64,000 bases of DNA from contig JAIQDT010003580.1 in NCBI GenBank assembly GCA_021521415.1, positions 124,001-188,000 on the forward strand, given 5' to 3'. The stretch comes from Bidens hawaiensis (taxonomy: Eukaryota > Streptophyta > Magnoliopsida > Asterales > Asteraceae). A program made the translations under genes and the position numbers. Below, in pieces: positions 1 to 10,727 of this stretch (positions are counted from its first letter, which is position 1; each line of letters opens with the position of its first letter). The notes under the pieces are model-generated. The model ran no database searches, was not told the origin of the DNA, and saw nothing but the letters and a program-made list of their open reading frames with translations.

Positions 1-219
1 CAAGAACGTAAGAACTAGTTAAGGTGGGACAATTAAAGATCATCTTGCAACTTTATGTTCTTTGTCTCCTCCACCCAACACTAGATAGGATCATAGACAT
101 GATTATTTGATGGTTTTAAAACCATTATAAAAAAAAGAAAAATAAGAGGAAATGAAGAACAAACACATTAAACATGACTAAGGCCAAAGAAAATATGAAG
201 AATATAAATTAGAAACTTA

Positions 220-300
220 CTTGGAGGAATTTTTAGGGAGAGAAGAAGGGATAAATGAGCAAAGAAAAAAGATGAAAATGGAGGGTATTTATAGTTGTGA
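220..300 (-). promoter_or_regulatory. Possible minus-strand promoter and leader of an off-window gene
   Basis: Read on the minus strand there is a TATA-like box (ctataaatac, near 284-293), then a pyrimidine-rich leader, then a splice-donor-like step (ccaa|gtaagt) near 220. This is the layout of a plant core promoter with a leader exon whose gene would continue left past position 1. No coding sequence can be seen, and the same layout occurs inside LTRs, so this is only a candidate. Apart from this, 1-599 is AT-rich with no recognisable gene. Confidence 0.3.
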
Positions 301-599
301 TTAGAATAGAATTAAGTAGATAAGTCTTGAAGAGAAAATTGTGTTTGAAATATGATAGAAAGATGCTTTTCTTTTAATAAGAGATATCAAATAAAATAAT
401 TAGGATAAAAATTAATTTAAGATGACTATAATCATTTATGTTACATGTTAAAATATTAATCTAGACATACCCGCTTCAACGTGTCAAATTAACGATTACA
501 CATGTAAATATGAAATGAACATAGATTCGAGTATTTGCACATATGAAAATAATATTAATAACTTGAAAGTAATTATTTATGATTCAATAATAATAATAA

Positions 600-1754
600 T
601 GTAACAACTCGGGTTTTCCAACTAACAAACTTATATCCATAACCCGACCCATTTTACGTTCGGGAAAAAATTTAACAACAAAAAATAAACACGTTTATCG
701 AGACATTTTTATAAAATTATAATTTTATATATTTATATATAACTTTAGAAAACAAACGTTTTTAACCCGAATATAAACTTTAGCCCACTATTGTTTCCAT
801 CTCAAATCCTCAAGGACTAAGAATGCAATTTCTATATAATTTTTATGATCCATTTACCAAACCCATACCCATGACCCGTTAACCCAAATCCACGACCCGT
901 TTAGGGTTACTTGAGCCTTAATCTTCGTTCTAAACGCGGGATTAAATCATGTTTGTGATTTCTCCCATTGTAGTCGGCCTAAACAAGTCATTCAATTAAG
1001 AAACAAGATCTTGTACTTTGCATATTGAGATATCAATAAACCGTCTTAAACTAACAAACGATTATAAGCCCTAGAACTCACCATAAATCAATTGCTCTCG
1101 TCTGCACCTTCTATATAACTTGGCGATCAAAAGCCCTAACCCTAATTATATTGATATCATTCATAATCGTCTGTCTGGATCTGCTCGTGCTGCCGGCGAC
1201 GGGATCGCCGTTTCCCCTGAATCCTTCATCAACCAAGGTAATTAATACCTGCAATAAGCTCGTATAACAACAATAAACGATAACCCTAGTGTTAATTAAA
1301 CGAGCGTTGAACTGATTGATCAATTGAAGAATTAGGGTTTTTGTGATTGGTTTTTATGTTCTTTTGTATATATAAACGTGTTTACAAACCTTCAGCAACT
1401 GACACACCAGCACTGACGGCTGGTGTGTGTGTGTTAACGTTCTTGAAGTGCCACTGGCGCGGGTTCGAGTCCCGGCCAGCCTAGTTTTTGGTATTTTTTT
1501 TGTTTTAGTTTATTTTAATTGTTTATTATATATTATAGCAAATATTTAATATTCAATAAACAATATTTTATTAAAACCGACGTCATGAGTTAATGTTTCG
1601 TGTCAATTGGTCTCGTGACGAGTTTTCGTGTGTCTATGTATATATGTGTGTATATATATATTATTAATAATAAATCATCATTATTTTATTTAAAACCCGA
1701 CACTAATATTGAGGATTTTTGTTGTTAAGTTGTTTTTATAAAGTTACTCATATT

Positions 1755-1786
<32 letters not shown>

Positions 1787-2855
1787 CATATTATTATTAT
1801 TCGTTTTAAACAAACCATAATGAACGTATTAAACATATTAAAGGTATAAATTATATTTTTACCATCGATTTTCGTTAAGGATTCTAAGATATAAATGTTA
1901 TGATAATATTATATTTAAACGTTTATAGTAGATCTCATATCATATTTATTTAAACTACTTGTACGTAAACTCGATTTTATAACGAACAATGATTTTTATA
2001 ATTAAATATAATAACAATAATTAGTAGAGATCAATCGTTCAATCCATAAAGTACCCGACCATAAATATAACTCCAATCATATCGCAATCCTAAATTCATC
2101 ATACGTATTACATCCTTTATAATTCATTCATAATTTTATTTAATTCGGATTCTTGTCGGTAATTCTCGAAGAGCGTGATTTCCGCTTTCTTGTCGTATAC
2201 ATTCCTGTTTGGCTTACTCGATCAAGTGAGTTTATCATTTCCCTATTTTACTCGATTTTCATAAACGTTGTGGGGACATATGCGTACGTATTCATACTTT
2301 CATACTATATATATATTCAAACAAATGCATACGTGTTATTGTGAAGTGATTTAATCAAACATACGTGCTACTTGCTTACTTGTGTTACCATTCAATCAAT
2401 CATATATTGGGAATTACTATTCAATCAATCATATAGCGGGTGTTCCTGTTGGTGACCAATGCCCGATTCGCTTGGCAACGGTCCACATACTTGTTTACGG
2501 TTTGATTTCATTATTCGTACTTATCACGTTATGCTTATTTTATTGTTGTGTCAAATTGGTGATATTCTCACTCAACTTTATGTTGACAAAACTCCATTTT
2601 ATACGCATATGCAGGTTACTTGTATGGAAGATTGAAGCTTGGACACGTAGACAAGATTTTAGGATATAAATAAGTTAAACTTTATTTGAACTCATATTTG
2701 TTTATTTGAATTGTTTTGTATATTTGGAAATGTGTGTGTACGTTGAAGTTAAAATAATTAATTAGATATCCTCACTTTTATACTAAGATAGTGTCTTCGA
2801 GCTGTGAGCAATCGGATCACGCACCGGTATTTCCGCCTTAGGTTTGGGTGTGACA
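600..2855 (+). mobile_element. Probable solo LTR (2.26 kb), TGTAAC...GTGACA
   Basis: The stretch starts TGTAACAACTCGG and ends GGGTGTGACA, the TG..CA ends typical of plant LTRs. The 5-bp flanks are aataa (595-599) and aacaa (2856-2860), one mismatch, consistent with a target-site duplication. A TATA-like box (ctatataac) lies near 1110 in plus orientation. No gag, protease, integrase or reverse transcriptase is visible inside, and there is no second LTR nearby, so a solo LTR is the simplest reading. The short ORFs inside it show no recognisable domain. The family is not identified; the TGTAAC start is common in Ty3-type LTRs. Confidence 0.6.
1418..1481 (+). other. tRNA-like fold within the LTR
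   Basis: ggctgg at 1418-1423 can pair with ccagcc at 1476-1481. Just before the 3' half is a good T-arm/B-box (cgggttcgagtcccg). The span is only 64 nt, there is a (GT)n stretch in place of a D-arm, and no clear anticodon arm is seen. It is a tRNA fragment or a chance B-box, not a functional tRNA gene. Confidence 0.3.
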
Positions 2856-3785
2856 AACAACAACAACAACAATAATAATAATAATATAGTGTTAAAGTCG
2901 AGGTTGTAACTTAACAAATAAAAATAAATAATAATAATATAATAAATAAATGAATAAATAATCTTTCATGAAAATAAAAGATTTAAAACGGTTCGAGTTT
3001 TCGGGTTTGAAAATTAGCAAATGTTGCAAACCCGACATAGCCATTGAGAGCGGTGGAAACCCTCATTTTGGAAGGTAGGAGGAGTAGAGACAATCATAAA
3101 TTGAATTGGTGCAGGCGAATTAGACATGATCTACTAGGGTTGTACATCTTTGAGGATATGGTTCATAATAGGAGTTTATAAAAACATATAATTAAGGTTA
3201 AAAACTTTTAGAAAAATATGCAAATGTTGTCTAGGTGGTTCATAAAGACTCAGTTTTTGCCTACATGTTATTTGGAATTTGCATGTTATTTATCTTCTTG
3301 TATCTATGTTGCATGTTGTTTCTAATGTTATATCCATTTATTTCACCATGTAGCCTTTCACAGCATATCTTATTAGTAGCTGTTTATATACACACATACA
3401 AACATACACCTCATGCTCTGTATATGTATTCGTTGTTTGATTTTAAACCGATAGTCTCTTTGAAAGCAATCTCTCTATCTTTATGTGGGTCCCATCAAAT
3501 TATTTGTTTTAACTTATTTATTTTAAATTTAAAGGTATTTTAGTTTAAAGTGGTGAAAATTATCTATTTGCTCATCACATGCCTCACACATGTTTCCAAT
3601 CAACAAAAAGAAAACGCATAAATTACGCAAAAGGACTAAAAGGAATAAATTTTCCAATATAAAATACAAAGAGTGAAAATAAATTTTTTAAAAGACTCAA
3701 GTCCGTAATTTACAAATCTTCAAAAAGTAGCCTCAAGGATATAGCTTGTGAGGTTTAGCAAAATTTAACATAATGACAGGATCAC
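2856..3785. other. AT-rich intergenic DNA, nothing recognised
   Basis: After a short AAC/AAT microsatellite (2856-2886), the interval is AT-rich. One 102-codon open frame (3235-3543, +) has no recognisable domain, a biased Phe/Leu/Cys composition and no gene-like context. I see no supported gene. Confidence 0.5.
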
Positions 3786-4247
3786 TAGGGGTGTACACGA
3801 GCCGAGTTAAGTCTGAGCTTAACTAGGCTCGTTTAGATATACAAAAACTCAAGTTAGAGCTTAGCTTGTGAGTTATTTTTTTAAGCTTGGGCTTTGCTCG
3901 TTTTGTTATTTATTAATTAACTTATATGGATTTATAATTATTTTTATATATTTCGAGAAAAACTTTATATGAGCCTACGCTTAGCTCGCGCTTAGCTATG
4001 CAGTGTGAAATCAATACATAAAAGTAGAAAAGAGGTAAGAATTAAAAATGTACAATGCTCGTTAAGGCTCGACAAGCTTAACGAGCTTCCCATGCAAAGC
4101 TTGAGCTCGGACTCGATAACTAAATGAGCTCTATTTGAGGCTTGAGCTTGGCTCGAGCTCGAGCTCGAAAAAGCTCGACTTATTTCGAGCTGTTTAACCA
4201 TCAGAGCTCGAATAGCTCGCCAACGGCTCGATTCGTTCGCACCCCTA
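3786..4247. mobile_element. hAT-type MITE with GAGCTCG-rich interior
   Basis: The ends are inverted: left starts taggggtgtacacgagccg, and the right end read on the other strand starts taggggtgcgaacgaa. The 8-bp flanks aggatcac (3778-3785) and aggatcca (4248-4255) agree at six of eight positions, as expected for an aged hAT target duplication. The inside is a run of gctcga/gagctc words with no coding capacity. This is a non-autonomous hAT-like element; assignment rests on terminal sequence and duplication length only. Confidence 0.7.
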
Positions 4248-4539
4248 AGGATCCATCAACCAAAACCAGATAGATCTTATGTGTGCCTTAGTGGATTTGG
4301 GGTGGCCGGTGGAAAAACAAAAAAATATTGATTATATTCTGCAAACATTATATTTATAAAGATAATCTGCTACCACATCATAGCCAAACTGATTTCTCAA
4401 TATGCAACACAATTTACATATATATGATAGGTACATTTTCATGTAATTCACTTTTTATTACACAGTTTTATCTATTTTTTGAAAGATCAATAGTTGGCCT
4501 TATGTTTATTTAGGATTTTCAGTAAAAAAGGTTAAAAAC

Positions 4540-6503
4540 TGTAAGGCCCCAAACCGGTAGCCCTACTTTAGCGTCAGATTTACTCATAAACACAGTTCTT
4601 GCAATCAGAGTTAATTAAAACTTTCGCGGAAACGTTTACTTGAAGCATTCGTTACAAAACATTCAATCTCTTCTCTGATACTATAAAACAAATCATTATA
4701 TTTAAAACATCTTTTCTTTCATCTTAAGATGCCAGCCGTTCAATCCATGCCATGTGCCATCCTCATGCTAGTTCTTTAGTCTGATTACCTGCGTGCATAC
4801 TAAAAGTCAGCTACGCTGAGTGAGTTCTAGTTAATCAAGCAACTTATCATACAACCACTACATGCATCATATACGTATCCGCAGACACGTAGTCCACTAT
4901 CTAACCTGCTTACCTTACCACTTAGCCTCTTATTTACACCTACCACCTTGCCACTTTGCCACTTTAATAACGTATAACGTTATGCCGCTTTGCCACTTTA
5001 ATAACGTATAACGTCATGCCACTTTGCCGCTTTAATAACGTAGTCACGTATAGGCTTACCCTACCACGTACTATCGTCGTGCCACTAACACTCTTACTAC
5101 ACTCTTGCCACTTCTAACACGCTCTACCTCTACTTGTCTACAACATGCTTCATATCATTTACATAATAAGCAAGTCACATCATAGCATTCATACACACTA
5201 ATAACCACTTGGCAATCACTATCCTTGGCGATGCGTGCAATATCCGAAGATTGTTCACGCACCAACAAGTATTATATAATAGATACCTCGTATAACATCT
5301 ATAGCATACACTTACCACTTAAGGTAAGTGTATTCACACTTCACATCGAGTATGCACACAGCCCCGAAAACATAACAAGGAAATGGGGCTAGAAACTCAC
5401 CTGAACACGGTTACGTTCACCGTTAATCGTAATCCCTTTCTTCAGTTGTGCACGGCTGACTGTATAACAAGTATACGTATCAATTAACTATCACTACTCA
5501 TATTGTATTTCTATCTTTATATGACCCACAACGAACGGGGGTCCGGGGGCAGCGCCCCTGGCAGCGGGGTCTAGGGGCGGCAGCCCCTAGCAGGGTCCAA
5601 AGGGCAGAGCCCCTGGCTGGGGACGAGCTGCCAGGTCAGCTTGGAAAAATTTTATTTACATTAACTGTCTTAACACATTTTCCATTAGGTTTTTAATTTA
5701 TTTTCTAAGCGAACTTAGCTTTAGGCTAAGTTAAACCTTAGGCGAACTTAGCTTTAGGCGAAGTTAAACCTTAGGCGAACTTAGCTTTAGGCGAAGTTGT
5801 CATCAGGCGAACTTAGCTTGCAGGCGAAGTTGTCGGCTGCAGCTACTGTTCGTCCTTAATCGTCTTCGTTTCTTAACCAAATAACTCGATTTAGGTATCT
5901 ACGGAATCGTCTGACCAGCGCCTACAAACCCCAACCATCAAATCGACCTAACATCGATGTTTAAAGGGTGCGATTTAGGCATATAGGTTACGGGTTCTTT
6001 TATCAATCGATTAACCCATCAAATCGTAACCATTTTCAGTAAGTTTAAATTTGTTGGATTCGTTTTTACCATACAAACACAGATCTATCATTTCTATACT
6101 AATCCAAACCTAAATGAACAAGTTCTCGATATAAACGTACCGTAAATGAGTCGAACTACGAACACGAGCTGGTCTTGTTGCTTTGGTTCGTCACGACGAT
6201 CTAGCACCAACGAGCTCGGGTCCTCGCCTTTGGATCTTGGTTCGGGTTGTGTGTTTTGGGGTGTGTAGAGATTAGGATGGATAAATGGATGGAATGGAAA
6301 TGATTGGGGTTTAAGGGGGTATTTATACTCCCTTAAGCCCATGGACTGAAAGCCCATATTTCCTTTTGGTCCCTATCTAATCCCATCTAACTATCCTACT
6401 AAGTCTTCATATTTTGCTATTATATTATCGTTCCACTAACTCGTTTATTTCACCCGAATAAATAATATATTAAATATTACTTTAGAAATTTCGGGATGTT
6501 ACA
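4540..6503 (-). mobile_element. Solo LTR A (1.96 kb), antisense, just upstream of STM
   Basis: The plus strand starts TGTAAGGCCCC (4540) and ends GGGATGTTACA (6503), flanked on both sides by AAAAC (4535-4539 and 6504-6508), a perfect 5-bp target duplication. On the minus strand it carries a TATA box (tataaata near 6320-6327), so its own promoter fires leftward, away from STM. Inside are a 34-bp tandem repeat (about 4958-5045, gccactttaataacg core), a GC-rich block (5530-5630) and a 33-bp minisatellite (5705-5840). It is the same family as 40616-43088: start, TATA region, both GC-rich and 33-bp blocks and end all match. No internal retrotransposon genes are present. The 87-codon minus frame at 6094-6357 is LTR leader sequence, not a gene. 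Confidence 0.85.
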
Positions 6504-6710
6504 AAAACACCACTTTTGTAAGCTTAAATCTCGGGAGAACACTCTCTCTCTCTCATCATGTAAGCCAAACCTCAACTCTCTCTCTAGAATATACATACAT
6601 ATACACGTACCTCCCCATACTTGTGATACATATCTTTACAAACAGTAAGTTTAGTCCCAAAAAAAACAAAAGGTTCAGAGAGAGATGGAGGTGGTACTTC
6701 ATCATGTTTG
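6504..6710 (+). promoter_or_regulatory. STM leader with CT repeats and two upstream ORFs
   Basis: Only 207 bp separate LTR A from the STM start. The interval holds two CT runs (6541-6554 and about 6577-6585). CT/GA runs are binding sites of BASIC PENTACYSTEINE factors, which are known to regulate class I KNOX genes; use here is inference. A short upstream ORF starts at 6685 (8 codons), and its stop TGA overlaps the STM ATG as TGATG. A second upstream ATG at 6704 opens a frame that runs past the STM start to a stop near 6742. No clear TATA box is seen, so the transcription start may lie elsewhere. Confidence 0.5.
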
Positions 6711-7346
6711 ATGAGTTTTGGAGACACCAGCAACATAAATAGCAGCAGTAATAGTAATAATAATAATAACAACAATAATAACAACATTGGATCACTGTGT
6801 CTTCCAGCTCCAACTCAACCTGGTCCATATAACACCACCACCAACAATAACCTAATTTTCTCTTCTGCTATGATGCTTCAAGACAACAACATTAATATCA
6901 ATGATGGAGTAGGGTTAGGTTTCATGAACCACCCCTCTTCTTCTGTTAAAGCTAAGATCATGTCTCATCCTCATTACCCTCGTCTTTTATCAGCTTATCT
7001 CAACTGCCAAAAGGTCTCTCTCTCTCTCTCTCTCTCTAGATCTATATTTCACAAATTTTACAAGAAATGAAAGTGGGTATCTTTTGATTTGTGCAAATGG
7101 TGCAATCTAAGAGCCCAGTCAATCAAGATTTTGAATCTTGTGACAAGTGAAGTGACTATGTTTCCAGGGGGTTTGTGTGTTTCATTGCTACTGCTTCATT
7201 TAGTAGTGTAGTAGAAGAAACCCAGAGGTGGGATTTCTTGATTTGTGTGTTTCTATATGTGACATCATTTATTTGTCATTTCTTCATTTGGCACCTAAAT
7301 ATAATCTCTTGAACAAGAGAATAAATTTGCAGGAAACCACATAATG

Positions 7347-7395
<49 letters not shown>

Positions 7396-10300
7396 AAAAT
7401 CATTCTATAACCTATATTTATCTTAAAAATCATGTATTTTCGTGTTATTATTGAAAAAAAAATGAAAGAATTATGATTTAACCAGTACTAAATATAGACA
7501 TAGGAGCTAATGAAGTTTAAAAAAAAACAGAGACGATTATTCATTATACTTATCTTCGGATTCGTAATAGGGATAGTAAGGTTAATATTGGCGGGATCGA
7601 GTGGATGAAAAATCCACTTCTATATATATGTAACTCCCTTTTGATTTTGGTTAGGTCTTTTCTAATCAATTTTCAGTTGTTTATAAATAAAAATACAGAT
7701 AGGAGCACCACCTGAAGTTGTGGAGAGACTAGAGGAAGCGTGTAGGGCGTCGGTGGTGGCCGCGATGTCCGGTCGGTCCGTATGTGCTGGTACTAGTGAT
7801 GGTGGAATGAATAATATGACCATTATTGGGCAAGATCCAGCTCTTGATCAATTCATGGAAGCGTACTGTGAGATGCTCATTAAATATGAACAAGAACTCT
7901 CTAAACCCTTTAAAGAAGCCATGGTTTTTCTCTCAAGAATTGAATCCCAGTTCAGAGCCATCTCAATCTCTACTTCAGACTCTGGTGCATCATCTCTCTC
8001 TTTCTCTCTCTTCTTTGTTATAATAAACAAGATTAAACTTTGATTTCTTGTAAAAGTAGTTAAATAAAATATTATTATCTTAACTTTATTTTTTTTTTTC
8101 TAATACCAATCATCAAGAATTTTTTACCAAAGTAGTGTGGTGGAAAAAGTATTTACCATTTTGGTGTTCTATGAAAACTATTTACCAAACTAGTGTTTTT
8201 TTTTTATTTTCTATTCACCTTTTATTATTAAATCATCATATTAGAGTTTCTTTTTTATTATTTTTATATTAGTTAACCTTTTTTTATATATTATCAACAA
8301 AACTTTTCTTATCTTTTTTTTATCTCATTGCTATTCTTTTTAATTTTTTTTAATTGTTTTCAAATGTATTTATTTTTCGCTTTTATTTAAGTATATTCAT
8401 TTTATGAATTTTATTTTTTAGGTTTAGTTTCGAGACTTTGACGAACCTAACCGATACCGATCAAATCCACGTCGAATAATCACTGCAATGTCTGGGTTTT
8501 ACCAAATTATGTTATTTTTTTGTTTTAAATATGTTCATTTACGAATTTATTTTTGGGTTAAGTTAAAGTACGGTAACGAACCTAACTGGTACTAATGTTC
8601 TGGATTCTTTTCGTTTTAAATATGTTCAGTGTAGCATATTCATTTTATTTTACACATTTTTTTTAAATTTGTTTATAATTGTAGAGATCGGCAGCGACTC
8701 AACTTCATTTGGCATTTTTGCCTTTTTGTTTGTGTTCTTTGAATTTCATATTTTTGTTTATATTTGATATTAAGACTCGTGGCTCGTAGCAGGTTAAGTT
8801 TTAATATTTGGTTATCTTTTTATGTTTCTTATTTCATTTTGAATTTATTTAGATGATTTATTTGTTTTTATATTTGACAATAGTAGATAAAAAATAAATA
8901 AAAGAAGAAGAAAAGAATTATAACAATTAGTGAAAAATACTAAAAAAAAAGAAAGAAAGAAAAGAAAAGAAAAGAAAAGCTGACTGATAAGAAAATATAT
9001 ATAAAAAAAAAGATACTGGATTGATGGATAAAAACATACATAAGCATTATGCTATAAAAAATAAATAATCGATTAACTAAATAAAAAAAATTAAAAGACT
9101 CTAATAAAAGAATTTAAAATTAAAGATGAATAGAAAATAAAGGAAAACACTAGTTTGGTAAATAGTTTTCATAGAACATCAAAATAGTAAATACTTTTTC
9201 CACAAACACTGGATTGTTAAAAAATTCCAAAAAGAATAGTATTTATATTATTTATATCATTGATAATAAGTGTTTTTATCAAATCTTGTGTAAACACATT
9301 TTCCAAGAATTGACAAATAGTTCACCTACAGTTCTATGTCATAATTCTTGTGAAAGTTTCTTTAATTTCTTCTATTGTTCAACATTTTCCTATGTATGAG
9401 TTACATGAAACATCTTTGGACATATGAAGGCTCATCAATGATCTATCTTATGACCCTATGGTGCTATGTTTGATCCACATGCATGTGTAATGTAAACATT
9501 TGTAGGGGGAGGACCCTAAGTATCTATGTGTATGGACTATTATGATGAATTGTTCACTCCACCTTGGAAGCTTTGCACTGTTTTACTAGTGAAATAGACT
9601 GTACTAATTTTCAGTTTTTCACCCCTGAAATGTTGATATACTCAAGTACATTTATGTCTCTTTTCTTGGCAAAATCAGGTTAAATTACATTCTTTTTTTC
9701 ACCCTGTTAAGTTTTCTTTTTGTTTGTTTTAATTAACATTAGGTTATATTTTTGCATTTCTATCCCCAAAAGGGCAAAATCTGTATTTGTTTTTGGTTCT
9801 GAGTCATCTGATTCAACTATTTTCATCACAGAATGGGTAGAAAGTAAGGGGTCTGGTGATGAGCCAACACAACTCAATCTCATATCTGATACAGTATGTC
9901 TAAGCAAACATTTTTTTAAGGTTCATTGTCATTTTCATTAAAAGGCCCCCCATACTGAATAAAATTGTATATATCCTATGAATGTAATATCTTAAAGAAA
10001 CTAATTCCTTATGCATCAAAATAACCGTATTATAGCATTTACGAGGACTAATTTTGTGCCTAAAAGCACTTTCATGGTTGCATATTGTTTGCTCATTTCT
10101 GTAATAATTTGATGTAAAAATCAGCTGGTGGTGAAGGAGGTATGGACAAAAATGGATCATCTGATGAAGAGGTAGATGTGAATAACAATCTGGTAGATCC
10201 TCAAGCTGAAGATCGAGAATTGAAGGGTCAGCTGTTGCGCAAATATAGCGGTTATTTAGGTAGTCTCAAGCAAGAGTTCATGAAGAAGCGAAAGAAAGGG

Positions 10301-10727
10301 AAGCTACCGAAAGAGGCTCGCCAGCAATTGCTTGACTGGTGGACTAGGCATTACAAGTGGCCCTATCCTTCGGTAATTAAATTTTACCAATACTTTAATC
10401 ATCTGTACCATAATTATGAGAAATTATTTTATTAGGTTTCCTTGGTAATAATTCTCATTGTCTCCGTATATATACTTGATTAAATATATATAGTACTTAC
10501 GAGGCTTTCATTATTTGTATTAGGAGGCTCAAAAGCTGGCACTTGCTGAATCCACGGGACTAGACCAGAAACAGATAAATAACTGGTTCATAAACCAAAG
10601 GAAACGACACTGGAAGCCGTCTGAAGACATGCAGTTTGTGGTAATGGATGCTGCTCATCCTCACTATTTCATGGAGAACATGAACATCCTTGGGAACCCT
10701 TATCCCATGGAGGTTTCACTTCTCTAA
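6711..10727 (+). CDS. STM: SHOOT MERISTEMLESS-type class I KNOX homeobox protein
   Basis: Transcription factor that keeps shoot meristem cells undifferentiated; nuclear. Exons by GT-AG and frame: 6711-7013, 7699-7984, 10125-10372, 10524-10727, joining to 346 residues. Domains in order: Asn-rich N-terminus (about 14-25), KNOX1 (about 79-120, split by intron 1 at the usual KNOX position after NCQK), KNOX2 (about 148-190), ELK (about 227-248), and a TALE homeodomain (about 249-311) with the PYP three-residue insertion and [10 protein letters not shown] in helix 3. The [13 protein letters not shown] linker and the ending after DMQFVVMDA resemble Arabidopsis STM more than KNAT1/BP. ATG 6711 is the first in-frame ATG; the preceding codon is TTG. 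Intron 2 (2.14 kb) contains a TIR transposon and intron 1 an (AT)n run. ALE1-like protease follows on the same strand, as in Arabidopsis. Confidence 0.95.
7014..7036 (+). repeat. (TC)n run at the STM intron 1 donor
   Basis: Intron 1 begins gtctctctc and continues as an unbroken CT run of about 11 units. The donor (AAG|GTCTCT) is weak compared with the consensus GTAAGT, but its position matches the conserved KNOX intron and the frame joins correctly. Confidence 0.7.
7345..7392. repeat. (AT)n microsatellite in STM intron 1
   Basis: About 23 uninterrupted AT units within intron 1 of STM. Length is likely to vary between individuals. Confidence 0.9.
8117..9226. mobile_element. TIR transposon (1.1 kb) in STM intron 2
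   Basis: Left arm (8117 to about 8195, starting gaattttttacc) and right arm (about 9150-9226, ending gttaaaaaattc) are imperfect inverted repeats of about 80 bp sharing tggaaaaagtattta and tctatgaaaactattta. The inside is AT-rich without coding capacity and holds two copies of a degenerate motif (gaacctaaccgataccgat near 8442, and again near 8578) that also occurs in tandem at 56.8-57.9 kb. A 3-bp CAA flanks both ends, but that is too short to be decisive. It is a non-autonomous DNA transposon; the superfamily is not determined. Confidence 0.65.

Noticed and set aside
1418..1481. Functional tRNA gene
   Set aside because: Too short, no D-arm or anticodon arm, and located inside an LTR.
3235..3543. 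102-codon plus-strand frame as a gene
   Set aside because: Biased hydrophobic composition, no domain and no supporting promoter or splice signals.
6556..6828. Minus-strand Cys/Tyr-rich and Leu-rich frames
   Set aside because: Antisense reading of the AAT/AAC repeat that codes for the STM poly-Asn tract.
9720..9941. Extra STM exon (73-codon frame)
   Set aside because: The STM reading frame joins cleanly from 7984 to 10125; this stretch lies within intron 2 and matches no KNOX region.
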